Assembly (NCBI GenBank): GCA_946807835.1
Contig: OX327695.1
Location: forward strand, 21,496,501 to 21,560,500
Direction of reading: 5' to 3'
Length of the DNA stretch: 64,000 bases
Origin: Ailanthus altissimus
Lineage: Eukaryota > Streptophyta > Magnoliopsida > Sapindales > Simaroubaceae
Shown: one piece after another, positions 34,001-45,065 of the stretch
Layout of the letters: each line of letters begins with the position of its first letter
How positions within the stretch are numbered: position 1 is the stretch's first letter
Notes under the pieces: generated by a model
Database searches by the model: none
Told to the model about the DNA's origin: nothing
What the model saw: only the letters and a program-made list of their open reading frames with translations
Program-made: the position numbers and the translations under genes

Positions 34001-35094
34001 ATACAATGAGTCTAAAATGAATTAATGTTATAACATGAAGAATAACGTGATCCCATGCAGAAATTAGTAATTATGCATACATCAATAAAATACATGTAAT
34101 TACCTAGAATTGTTTAATTAATGATTCTACTAATCTATTTTATATGAAATATATGGCACAAGATGTTCAACATTAATCCCTAATTATGTATAATAGTCAT
34201 CAAATATTTTAGTTGTAAACTCATCAATATTGGCTAAACGTCTGATTAATTAGGTAGTCTAGAAATTATGAAACAAATTACCTCACAGTATACTACAAAC
34301 TTTCTGGATCTAAAATTGCTATCCTGTGATACTTATATACTTTTACTACATAAGAAATTCTCTATTGAAATTTCTGCAGAATTTTTCATATTTTTCAAAT
34401 ATACCTAAACTTGCAATCTAAAAAAAAACAACACTTTTATATGTTTCATGCATGTCCTCTTACTCTCAAACTTCTTATCTATTATCAACAACATAAAATC
34501 ATCATTAGTTACACCTATGTAATCTATCCATCTATAAATTCTAGGAATCTAAGGAAATATTAACATCATTGATGGCATTAAATGTTCAAATGGTATAATA
34601 CATATCCAAAATTAAATACTCTCATACAACTCAAAATTAAAAAAAAAAAATCCACGGATCTTGAACTTTATTAATTGAAAATCATACAATGTACCAACTC
34701 AAAAATAAATGACTTCTTGCCCTATCACCTATCTTATTTTCAAGAAAAAATGATTGTTGGACCCCCTTAGTTTTTTTCAAGTGCCTTAAACACCTTATAG
34801 TTTCAAAACTACCTGAAAGACCCCCGTCCATCAGTTTCTTCCATTTCTTTTGACAGAGATAAAGGAAAATGGTTTTTAACCTCTATGGTTTGTGATGTGA
34901 TGTTGATATTTATTATGTCAATCAATCAATTATACTATTGTTAATAATTTTTATTTCTTTTTTTAAAGTTTCATGCACTTGTTCTTCTTCTATTTTCTTC
35001 TTTTGATTTTTTTTTGTTGTCCTAAAAAAAATAAGAAATGGCCATGGTGACCATTTCTTAGTTGCTACTAGAAGCCAAGAAATGGCCATGGTGA
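34001..35094. other. AT-rich region, no gene; a possible transposon terminus near 34745
   Basis: The phrase GACCCCCTTAGTTTTTTTCA and the following ACCTGAAAGACCCCCGTCC at 34755-34830 are of the type seen at ends of plant DNA transposons. I found no matching inverted end. The rest is AT-rich without frames. Confidence 0.35.
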
Positions 35095-35690
35095 ATCATT
35101 ATATAAAGCTTGAGAGTGATTCAATGACATGCTTAGAAAATGCCCATACCTCGGAGTCTCTAAGTGGCTACTTATGCAGATATTCTCTAATGGACTTATA
35201 GGGCGCTTAAGGACTATAGTTGATCCTGCAGTAGGAGTTACTTTAATGAACAAGTCAACCAAACAAAGTTTATAACCTACTTAAAGAGATGATTTCCAAT
35301 AACTATAAATAATTTGCAGAGAGAATAAATTCAAGAAAAGTTGTTGGTGTACATGATCTAGATACCTTGACCATATTGAAAACTCGGGTCAGCCTCTTAT
35401 CCAAGAAAGTTGATGCTTTGGGGGTAAATTGAGTCAAAAGCCAACTGACAACCTGTGACTTATGTGGAAATAATCACCTTAATCGACAATGCATGGAACA
35501 ACAAAATATATGGGGAATTTCAATCACAGTCAGCACAACTCTAGTTCCAACTACTGTAATTTAAGTTAAAGGAATTACTTGAACTTCTTTTGAAGTAACA
35601 ATTAAAGGCAATAAATCCACTCAAATTTCCTACCCAACTAGCTCAACATCAACAAAAGAGCAACTTAGCTTTGGAAGATTTATTAATACA
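35095..35690 (+). pseudogene. Ty3/gypsy gag relic with zinc knuckle
   Basis: Read in shifting frames, the text LIGRLRTIVDPAVGVTLMN corresponds to the 'L...LR..VDA.AGG.LM.K' region of Athila/Tat-type gag. CDLCGNNHLNRQC near 35455 is a degenerate zinc knuckle (one residue short of CX2CX4HX4C). No pol follows. It is a fragment of another gypsy copy, on the plus strand, outside the MULE that begins at 36251. Confidence 0.6.
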
Positions 35691-36250
35691 ATACATAAAT
35701 AAGACGGACCATCTATTTTAAAGTCAAGCAACTTCTATCAAAGCCTTTTTATTAGTGCAATATATGATAATTTCAAATTTTAAATTAACAATTAATGTAT
35801 TATTAATACATATACACAAATGTAGTCTTTCTTTTCTTCATTTCACCCTCTAGAGTGCCTTTTTTTTATTTAGGAATGATTTATTACTAATAAAATTCTT
35901 ACAGGTTTTAACTTTTAAGTTGATGTACTTTTAAGTCAATGAATTTATGAAAATTTTAAGAAAATCTTGAGTATGACTCTAAAGCATATGTATAAGACTT
36001 ACAACATAACAAAGTGGTGTTTTTAATCATCTTAGTGCAAAGATTGGAGACAAAATTTAGCATTTACTTGTGTATTCACTACTTTTTTATATATAAATTA
36101 AGGTTTAGGTAATGTAGTTCCTACTTGATGATTGTAGTAAAGGAGTCATTTTTCTTCATTTTATTATTACTTTTTTTTAGAAAGATTTTATTTTGTTTTT
36201 CAACACGTTGAGTTAATAGAGGTTTTCATTTAAACTAACGAAATTTATTA
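35691..36250. other. AT-rich spacer up to the MULE terminus
   Basis: No gene or repeat recognised. Its last nine bases (AATTTATTA, 36242-36250) are the left target-site duplication of the MULE. Confidence 0.5.
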
Positions 36251-36370
36251 GGGATATTATCATGAATACGCTTGAGTTTTGACCAAATAAAATCAGTACC
36301 CATAACTTTGAGAAATAGGCAATAATGCCCAGCTGTTAGGGAATCTTCTGTTAAGTTTAATAGAATCATG
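36251..36370 (+). repeat. Left TIR of the MULE
   Basis: It aligns with the reverse complement of 55470-55586, with substitutions and short gaps. The terminal GGGATATTAT is adjacent to the 9 bp target duplication. Confidence 0.85.
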
Positions 36371-37196
36371 TTAAAAGTCTGAAATGCCTTCTTAATTTTG
36401 AAAAGGTAATAAAATAACAATTTAATCCTTGCACAAAAAAAAAACACAAATTCACGTGCAAATAAAAAGCTATTGATTAGTACTTAGTGTACTTATGAAA
36501 ACTGACTTTAATAAATAAATATAATAAAATTTACCAAAATGCCTTTATTATCATGGTCTTTTTTTACACGGTACTATATAGTATTTTAACAATAGTTTAA
36601 GTATGTGTTTAATATTGAGAGGTGTATTTTATACATGAATTTCTGCTACATATAAGTGACTATAAAAGGCTGTTTAGAAAAGTTGTGAATGTGCCATATT
36701 GCAGTTGTTACTATTGCAAAAGCAACAGTAAAAAGTTTTTGCTATAAAAAGCTACACGTGGCCATTTTATTTTGTACTTGTAACTTTCAAATTCGTCATA
36801 CAACTCTAAAATTTGTTTATAACCCAACCTCACTCCTTCTCTTCTTTAATAACCCCATAACACTCCTCTCATTCTTCAACAACCTCACAAGGCACAATTA
36901 TTTTCTTCATGTCAATATCTATAAATGTGAGTGAGGTTAATGGCAAAATTATCAAATTTAGAAACAAAACTTGTTTGTGTGGAAGGAAGGCAGGTGTGAA
37001 GATATTAGAGTAAGAAAATAATCCCTATACATTATACTTCTATTGTGAAGGAAGAAAATGCAACTATTATAGATTTTGGGAACCTATGGAAGAAGATTTA
37101 AACATTTGGATGCAAAGTGTAGATTCAAAAATGAGTTCTTTGGTAGAAGTTATGCAAAGTGTAGATGGAGAAGTTTCCAGGTTAACTATCGGTTAT

Positions 37197-38635
37197 TGAC
37201 ACGTCCAGAATATAGAAGTTATTCCCAAGTGCAGGATTGTCGAAGTAATAAATAACCCGATGAGAACGGGGTCGATCCACAGGGAAGTAGAATTAAAATT
37301 ACAAATTATAAACACTTTAAAGATAATTAATGTAGTATAAGATGTTTGTAAATATTATTTCAATTAATCAATTCAAATAAAAAGCTAAGATTACGGAGAT
37401 TCACTCTTGGCATAAGAAGTAAGAATATATTTAACTTTTTATTTTTTTTATAACTCAATTGGAATCCTCACACAAAGGAGGTTCCAACCGAAAAATATAG
37501 CAATTAAAGTTCATTATCATTTATATATTGATTAGTATTTATTTCTTTCAATTATTATACACCAAAACTTATAAATGGGTTCAAGTATTTATTATGCCAA
37601 TCTTTATATTTGTCTACAATAAATCAAGACTCCCACTTTACAAGAAATGTTATATAAACTAAATCTTGTAAATGGTTTCAAGAATTTATTGTGCCAAGTA
37701 TTAAGTTTGTCAATAATAAATCAAGAATCACCACTTTAGAAGAAAGGGTATTAATTTTACAAACAAAATAAATACATCGTATATAAATTTGCATAACTTA
37801 AAAATGAAGCATTAAATTCATGAATAAATATTAAACATATTTTATTACCTTGCCAAGAGCTTCACCCTTTCACCTTAGCTTAAACAAAATTATTTGGACA
37901 TAATAAAACTAAATGAAAAGAAAAGAAATGGAAGAAGAAATAACATGACTTAATAGTAAACAAGAGAAATAATAGTACAAGGAAATGGATACAAAGGAAA
38001 AGTATTTTGAACTAAATTCTAACTTTCTAATTACATTCCTTAGGCATAAACAAGCCACCTATTTATAGAAAAACATGGATAAATCGAGACAAATTTGGAG
38101 GGAACCACTTGGTTGATGAAAGTCAAGAATTGTGGCAAAATAATTTGCATTCATTATCACTTGGGCACCCACTTGATTATCCAATTTGGAATTGATGTGA
38201 TCCGAATTAGCTGTCACTCAAAACATAAAAGTTGTAGATAAGTCTCTTATATTTCCAAATTGAGTGATCTCATACCTATTAGATACGTATTTCTATAGTT
38301 ATGGGCCAAATACTGATAACTGTTCAAACTAGGCCTGTACTGCAAATCAATTCTGTTCTAGGCCAATTTTCACCCTCTAAACACTCGAATTTCCAATGCT
38401 TTGTGAAATACAATATGTTAGCCCATTGAGTCAGCTCTATACAAGATCAAGAATCACCTCAATTGAGTCTTTAGGTAGAAAGTTATGCCCATTTTACCGA
38501 ACCTGCTACAAAACAGTTATACGATAATTAAGTACAATATTGTAAACATACTTAAGTTAAGAAAATTAAATACACTAGTAATACAAAACAATAATGTAAA
38601 ACTCTTTTTAAATGTGTAATTTCAAGTGTTCATCA
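37197..38635 (-). repeat. 3' LTR of the Athila-like element
   Basis: It begins TGACACGTCCAGAATATAG on the plus strand and ends AAGTGTTCATCA. It is the same length as the other LTR and about 98-99% identical by eye. On the minus strand it is the downstream (3') LTR. Confidence 0.95.
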
Positions 38636-38646
38636 CACCCCCCAAC
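38636..38646 (-). other. Polypurine tract of the Athila-like element
   Basis: CACCCCCCAAC on the plus strand is GTTGGGGGGTG on the minus strand, directly upstream of the 3' LTR in element sense. This is the expected plus-strand primer position. Confidence 0.85.
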
Positions 38647-40066
38647 TGGCTTATTGCTAGTCCCTAGCAATTCGAGCATAAATAAAATTTGAACACTACC
38701 TAAGTATTTCAAACAAAACGTCAGTTTTAAAATCACAATCGCTATAAAGGTTATTTCAATCATAACTTCCAAAAATATTTTTGTGTGTGTGTGAATTAAG
38801 CCAAAGCCTTCTTACCACAAACCACAACATATATAGCCTTAAAAATGTTCCAAGTAAAAGCCTCAACTCCATATCCTTACAGGTGAATAACTTGTTTAAT
38901 GACTTAGGATTTCACTCATGGAGTTGGAAAACAGATAATCGCTCAAGAAAAAGTTACATTTAAGGACAGACAGACAAACTTACATTGATCCAAAGATAGA
39001 AAAATCAAATATTTAGAGTCAAACCATTATTGTCAAATGCCAGCTTCAAGACTTTAATTATTTAATGCGAATCTTACGAATATAGAATTCAGTGATAAGA
39101 TTGCTTCCTAATGACTTTAGTCTTCTAAAATTGAATGAAGACTTTATTGAACTGAATTGACTTCTTTTTTTTTTAATTTTTTTTTTACTCTTTTTTTTAA
39201 AGACATAAGAAATCATTACAACATAAGAGCAATTTATCACCATAATACTTTTTCAATTTTGTTTTTTTTTATCCTTCAGCTAAGCAACCAAATTATTCAT
39301 CATCCCAAATAATGTCATTCCAAATAAAAATTAACCATTTCAAAGGATCAATGAAAGTTCGTAAGCTGTTATCTCAAACCTCTCCACTCACTCACAAAAG
39401 ATATGTGAGTTTAGAAAATAATATGTATACTTAAACATGGAAATTCTCTTGGCTATATATATTGAATCATCCATCTTACCACAAGGCTTAGTATTGTTGT
39501 CAAGAAATAATTTCAAAAGTTATTCTTTAGTACCCTAAATAGAGAAAGTGATTTAAACTAAACAATTTTGAAATCATACATCGATAGTAAAGCAAATTTA
39601 TTTACGCAAGAGTTACCAAAAACTTAAGCAACAAACAATTATACATAAAATGCATTAAAAATAAACCAATTAGAATGTGTTTCAAAAGTTTATAATGTAC
39701 TCTTTACTCTGCCATTCTAGAACTAGAATGCGTCTCAAGAATACATAAATGAACATTTTACTCACGCCATTCATGATAATTTTTTTTTTTTACATAACAA
39801 AGTGATAACAACAACAAAATAAAATAATTAACACTAACATTATATATCAACTATCCTCCCCCCAACCAGATTGAGACATTGTCCTCAATGTCAAAATATA
39901 GAAAGAGTAAAATATAGAAGATATCACCTGAAACATCTTTTATTGAAAATTAAACCTGCAACAAAATAAAACAAGCCACACAAAAAAAAAAATAAAACAA
40001 GCCACAAAAAAAAAAATAAAACAAGTCACACAAAAAAAAGCTTAAAAATACATAGAAATAGATAGG
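38647..40066 (-). other. Non-coding 3' region of the Athila-like element
   Basis: It lies between the LOG-like gene and the polypurine tract. No frame of note. It has long T/A runs and includes an A-rich tandem repeat (39962-40040) and a G/T-poor stretch. Long non-coding 3' regions are usual in Athila-type elements. Confidence 0.6.
39962..40040. repeat. Three tandem units of about 27 bp, A-rich
   Basis: The unit AAAACAAG(C/T)CACA followed by an A run and T occurs three times in a row just past the stop of the LOG-like gene. In element sense it is T-rich. Confidence 0.7.
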
Positions 40067-40720
40067 CTACAGACGAAGCGTCAAATCTATCCTGCGTTTC
40101 TTTTCACTGTTATCAGTATACCAATCTATCTGACTCATTGTTGGATCAGATAGAGGTGTAAAAGCTTGTAATTCATCGAGTAACTGATCAACAGTTGAAG
40201 TAGAAATGAGGATCTGTCGTGCTGCAGATAAGACGAATTGTTTTTCCACCGCATAGTCAAGAAAGATAACAACCCATTATAAAAACCATCAACGTTTAAC
40301 AAACCAATGAGTTTTTTTATGGATTTACAATTGTGCCCATGAGACAATTTGAAAAATTTCCTCTAATGTTCCGAAACCTCCAGGTAGAGCTATGAAGGCA
40401 TCAGCATTACGAAGCATAAAAGAAATTCGTTCATGCATTGATGATACCTGTAACTCATCCCCAATTATTTTTTCTACAATGTCTCCAACAGCGAGAGCTT
40501 TTGGTATGATACCCAAAACTTGACTGCCATTATTTTGTGCAGCGGTTGCCACACGTCCCATTAATCCAAGACTACCTCCTCCATATACTAAATGAATATT
40601 GCGCTCAGCTAACATCTTACCAAGGGTTTCTGCTGCTTCTATAAACTCACTAGTTTTTCCAGGGCTGGATCCACAAAAGACACAAATTTTTGTAAATTTA
40701 CGAGTTGATGATCCTTCCAT
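40067..40720 (-). pseudogene. LOG-like: LOG-like cytokinin riboside 5'-monophosphate phosphoribohydrolase carried by the retroelement
   Basis: The frame starts at an ATG at 40720 (MEGSSTRKFTK) and is open for 131 codons. It shows ICVFCGSSPGK, VYGGGSLGLMG (46-55), GIIPKAL, MHER (95-98) and the family signature PGGFGTLEE (113-121). LOG enzymes release active cytokinin bases from their riboside monophosphates in one step, in the cytosol. After WAQL comes a stop (40325-40327). The rest of a LOG (IHKK, IGLLNVDGFYNGLLSF, EKQFVLSAARQILIST) is still legible to 40067 but needs two more frame changes, one at an A7 run. LOGs are about 210-220 residues; the full trace here is similar. Plant LOG genes have several introns; none are seen here, suggesting capture of an mRNA. 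After MHER the usual KAxM text reads ISFM, an odd change. The sense is the same as gag-pol. Confidence 0.9.
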
Positions 40721-41077
40721 GATTACACTCACCCTCTCTCTTGAATGATTTTGAGTTTGTACAAAGATGCAGAAATAATGCAATGTATTTATAGAGCCAA
40801 AAGGTATTGCAAAGTTAAATCACATGGCTATTGGCTTGAAATATAAGATTCAACACCTTTTACCAATTTTCAATTTGTTAGCTGAAAAAGTCACATGGGT
40901 TGTCGGCTTAAAATGCAAAATTTTCAAAAAGAATTATAGGTGGTTGATTATTGAAAAGATATTTGAGTTTGAAATGAAACATTTAAAAATAACAGCTATA
41001 GTAAATATATACAAGTAGTTGTGATTGTGGCTCACATCTTCCTCTGATTTTACGTCCAGTAACGGCTTAAACGCCCT

Positions 41078-41626
41078 CTATGGGTCGGGGATAGGCTTCC
41101 CATCCAATTTTCTTATAAATTGGCAAACAGGGTCTTTTAAAGTCAGATTCCCGAGACTGTACCGCTCATATTCTTTTAGGAATATGTGCCATAATTCATG
41201 AATTGCAATATGCACATATCTACTAGGATGCGTCTCAAGAGTCGATAAGATATTATCTAAAGACTCCTTACTCAGGCCATCCTTAATGAACTTAATTTTA
41301 TCTTCACGATTTACAGACACCATTCCTAAAGTGCGGCAACGTGTGTTGCAAGTCGTGCGTGCACACTTGTAACAAACATTTAATCGTTTTGATCTTCGTT
41401 TTTTTGAAAAAGAGCTTTTACCTAAGCCAGGCATGTAGGAAATTAATGAGTCTGAAAATTCACCTGTCAATCTAACTTTGGCTTCAATTAACCAACGTAA
41501 ATCAACAGGTATATTCATAATCATTAATAACCTTAATCTTTCACATCTTGCTTGGTAAATTTTCTTCAAGGAATTTTGAGGCAATGAGGGAAAACGGTTT
41601 TTCAAATTTTTTAGAATGTCATCCAT
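41078..41626 (-). CDS. Unknown 182-residue ORF of the retroelement, basic and cysteine-rich with HELWH
   Basis: I do not recognise this protein. It is open from MDDILKNLKNRF to DGKPIPDP, starts 216 bp after the pol stop and precedes the LOG-like gene in the same sense. Visible features: an N-terminal helical, charged part (1-50); a basic run KKRRSKR (75-81) that could be a nuclear or RNA-binding signal; cysteines 85, 88, 93 and 97, a compact possible zinc site; and HELWH at 143-147, which fits the HExxH pattern of zinc peptidases but could be chance. No signal peptide or membrane span is evident, so it does not look like the env-like ORF3 of Athila elements. Basic-plus-cysteine layouts occur in small nucleic-acid-binding proteins of some plant viruses, but that is only an outline resemblance. 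It is undamaged, unlike gag-pol and LOG. Confidence 0.75.
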   Translation of the reverse strand: MDDILKNLKNRFPSLPQNSLKKIYQARCERLRLLMIMNIPVDLRWLIEAKVRLTGEFSDSLISYMPGLGKSSFSKKRRSKRLNVCYKCARTTCNTRCRTLGMVSVNREDKIKFIKDGLSKESLDNILSTLETHPSRYVHIAIHELWHIFLKEYERYSLGNLTLKDPVCQFIRKLDGKPIPDP

Positions 41627-41841
41627 TTTTTTTTTTTTAAGAAAAGGGGGAAGAAGAGAAGATATCAGTAATTATGGGAAACTGACAAAACCGATTTGAA
41701 ATATCACGGAGTACCGTTATCCGCCGCTTAACCGGGGTGCAAAACAAAACTTTAACAAAACTACTAAATTAACCTGCAAGTAAAAAAAAATGTTAGAAGA
41801 AGAATAAATATATATAAATATGTAAATATATAAAACAAAGA

Positions 41842-44800
41842 TTAATTGGTCTCGTAACAAGGATCCGACAGGAACGTAAATTCTTCATGAAAAGCTTGGT
41901 TTTCTAGAAACGGCTTGAGTCTTTGCCCATTTACCTTAAACACATTCCCATTTCTAGGATTTTCAATGTCAATTGTTCCATAAGGGTACACATGTTTCAC
42001 AATAAAAGGGCCACTCCATCTTGATCTTAATTTTCCAGGGAATATGTGAAGTCGAGAATTATAAAGAAAAACCTTCTGACCAGTGTCAAATGTTTTTCTC
42101 TGAATTTTTTTATCATGAAAGGCTTTAATTTTAGCTTTATGAATTTTTGAATTCTCATATGCATCATTTCTCAATTCTTCAAGTTCATTTATTTGTAATT
42201 TACGTATGTGTTCAGCAGAATCAAGATTTTCATTAAAAGTTTTAATAGCCCAGTAGCCTTTATGCTCAAGTTCCACAGGTAAGTGACAAGGTTTTTCATA
42301 AACTATCCTATAGGGAGACATACCCAATGAAGTTTTAAAAGCAGTTCTATAAGCCCACAGTGCATCAATTAGTCTTAAAGACCAATCTTTGCGATTTGGG
42401 TTTACAGTTTTTTCTAAAATTTGTTTTATCTCCCTATTTGCTAATTCAACTTGTCCACTTGTCTGAGGATGATAAGGGGTGGCAACTTTATGAGTAATAC
42501 CATATTTTTTCACTAATGTTTCAAATGGTCTATTACAAAAATGCTTACCCCCATCACTTATAATGGCTCGAGGGATTCCAAATCGACTTAAGATATTTTC
42601 TTTCAAAAATTTCATGACTGTTTTATGGTCATTATGTCGACATGGAATAGCCTCAATCCATTTTGAGACATAATCTACTGCAACTAAGATATACGTAAAT
42701 CCAAATGATAACGGAAATGGTCCCATGAAATCTATCCCCCAACAATCAAAGATTTCAATAACAAGAATGGGGTTCAAAGGCATCATGTTTCGTTTTGAAA
42801 TTGATCCCAACTTTTGACAATTTTCACAAGTTATACAAAATGCATGTGTATCTTTAAATAAAGTGGGCCAATAAAATCCACACTGCAAGATTTTTGCAGT
42901 TGTTTTCTTTGATGAGAAATGTCCCACACATGCTTCAGAATGACAAAATTCAATAACTTTATTTACCTCATTGTCGGGTATGCATCTTCGAAATATTTGA
43001 TCACGACAATATTTAAAGAGATAAGGATCATCCCAATAAAACTTTCTCACCTCCGTTAAAAATTTTCTTTTGTCTTGAGCATTCCATTGAGGTGGCATTT
43101 CTCCTGTTACAAGAAAATTAACAATATTAGCATACCAGGGCATTGTAACAGTAGAAAATAAAAATTCATCGGGAAAAGAATCATTAATAGGTGTTATTTC
43201 TGTTGATGAATCTGGTGTGAGTCTTGATAAGTGATCTGCAACAACATTCTCAGCTCTCTTCTTATCCTTGATAGTGATAATAAATTTTTGTAGCAATAGA
43301 ATCCATCGAATTAGCCTTGGTTTTGCATCCTGTTTTGACATTAAGTACCTTACAGCAGCATGGTCAGTAAATACAATAGTTGAAGAACCAATTAAGTAAG
43401 AACGAAATTTGTCTAATGCAAATATTACAGCAAGTAATTCTTTTTCAGTTGTTGTGTAATTCATTTGTGCACTGTTTAAAGTTCTACTTGCGTAATAAAT
43501 TACATAAGATTTACCTTCCTTTCTTTGTCCTAATACAGCACCAACAGCGTAGTCACTAGCATCACACATGAGCTTAAAAGGTAAAGACCAGTCAGGAGAT
43601 TGTATGATAAGAGCAGATGTTAAGAGGCCAATTAATTTTTCAAACGAATTTTGACACTCTTGAGTCCACTTAAATGATACATCTTTTGCTAAGAGGTTAC
43701 AAAGAGGTTTAGATATAGCACTAAAGTTTTTTATGAACCTCCTATAGAATCCAGCATGTCCTAAAAAGGATCGGACTTCTCTGACTGTTTTTGGTGGAGG
43801 CAAATGTGTAATGAGTTCGACTTTTGCCTTATCCACTTCAATTCCTTTAGAAGATACTATATGTCCCAAAATAATTCCAGAAGTAACCATGTAGTGACAT
43901 TTTTCCCAGTTCAATACAAGACTCTTTTCTTCACATCTTTTTAAGACCTTTTCTAAGTTTTCAAGACAATTATCAAAAGAATTTCCAAACACAGTTAAAT
44001 CATCCATGAAAACTTCTAAATAATGCTCAATCATGTCACTAAAAATGCTTAACATACATCTCTGAAATGTTGCTGGGGCATTACAAAGTCCAAAGGGTAT
44101 TCTTCTAAAAGCAAAGGTTCCAAAAGGACATGTGAATGTAGTCTTTTCTTGGTCCTCTAATGCTATAGGAATTTGATAATAGCCAGAGTAACCATCTAGA
44201 AAGCAATAGTAGGGATGTCCTACTACTCTTTCTATAATCTGATCAAGGAATGGTAAAGGAAAATGGTCTTTTCTAGTGGCCAAGTTCAATTTTCTATAAT
44301 CTATGCACATCCTCCAACTAGATGAGACTCGAGTTGGTATTAACTCACCTTTTTCATTTTCAATGACTGTGATTCCAAATTGTTTTGGTACTACCTGAGT
44401 AGGACTTACCCACTTACTATCTGAGATCGGATAGATGATTCATACTTCAAGTAATTTGAGAACTTCAGCTCTCACTACCTCTTTCATATGTGGATTTAAT
44501 CTTCTTTGAGGTTGTTGGGAAGTTTTGGCATTATCCTCTAGGTGTATTCTATGTGTGCAAATCAAAGGATTAATACCATTTATGTCTTTTAAAGTCCACC
44601 CAATTGCATTTTTATGCATTTTCAATAATTCAATCAACTTATCTTCTTGTTCACTTGTGAGTGTAGAAGCGATTACCACCGGGTAAGTTTGTTTCTCTCC
44701 AAGAAATGCATATTTCAGTCCTTCAGGCAGAGGTTTTAACTCCAACTTTGATTTTCGTTCTTTTTATCCTCATTTTCTCCCAATTCTTCAAACTTTAGTT

Positions 44801-45065
44801 TCCATCTTTTATTTTCAATCACCTGTGCACAGTCAAGTAAAGAACATATGTCAGAGATTTCAGGATCTAATTGTATATTTGACTCAAATTAATTTATTAA
44901 ACACATTTCTAAGGGATCGGTAGAACTCCCTTTTTGAATATGATCCTCCACAATCGTTTCAATCATGTCACCTTCTTCACTTTCATCCTCCTCTTCATAT
45001 GGTTGCTTACACATATTAAAAACATTGAGTTTAAGTGTCATGTTTCCAAATGAAAGCTTCATTAC
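41842..45065 (-). pseudogene. pol of the Athila-like element: RT, RNase H, integrase
   Basis: The main open part is 822 codons (44310-41842): RT with [43 protein letters not shown] and the catalytic [10 protein letters not shown]; RNase H with [46 protein letters not shown] and ADHLSRL; integrase with [10 protein letters not shown]..., CENCQKLG (HHCC), [11 protein letters not shown] (Asp), IISDGGKHF (Asp), [14 protein letters not shown] (Glu), then a C-terminal [11 protein letters not shown]...WSGPF. Upstream, 44745-44440 holds the RT N-terminus (LKPLPEGLKYAFLG...). A TGA at 44440-44442 falls where [16 protein letters not shown] would read on. Further up are a TAA near 44889 and a frameshift near 44750. 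These lesions make this copy unable to make full Pol. Confidence 0.9.

Noticed and set aside
37192..37196. GTTAT duplication shared by the Athila-like element and the solo LTR at 25239
   Set aside because: The two insertions are of different families; a shared AT-rich 5-mer is expected by chance and does not show common targeting.
39962..40040. CRISPR-like or satellite array
   Set aside because: Only three A-rich units without spacers; the setting is a plant retroelement.
40067..40720. LOG-like frame as an ordinary host gene
   Set aside because: It lies inside clearly bounded LTRs and target duplications, has no introns and is broken; it is retroelement cargo.
41078..41626. Env-like ORF3 of an Athila element
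   Set aside because: There is no signal peptide or transmembrane segment, and the cysteine and basic pattern does not fit.
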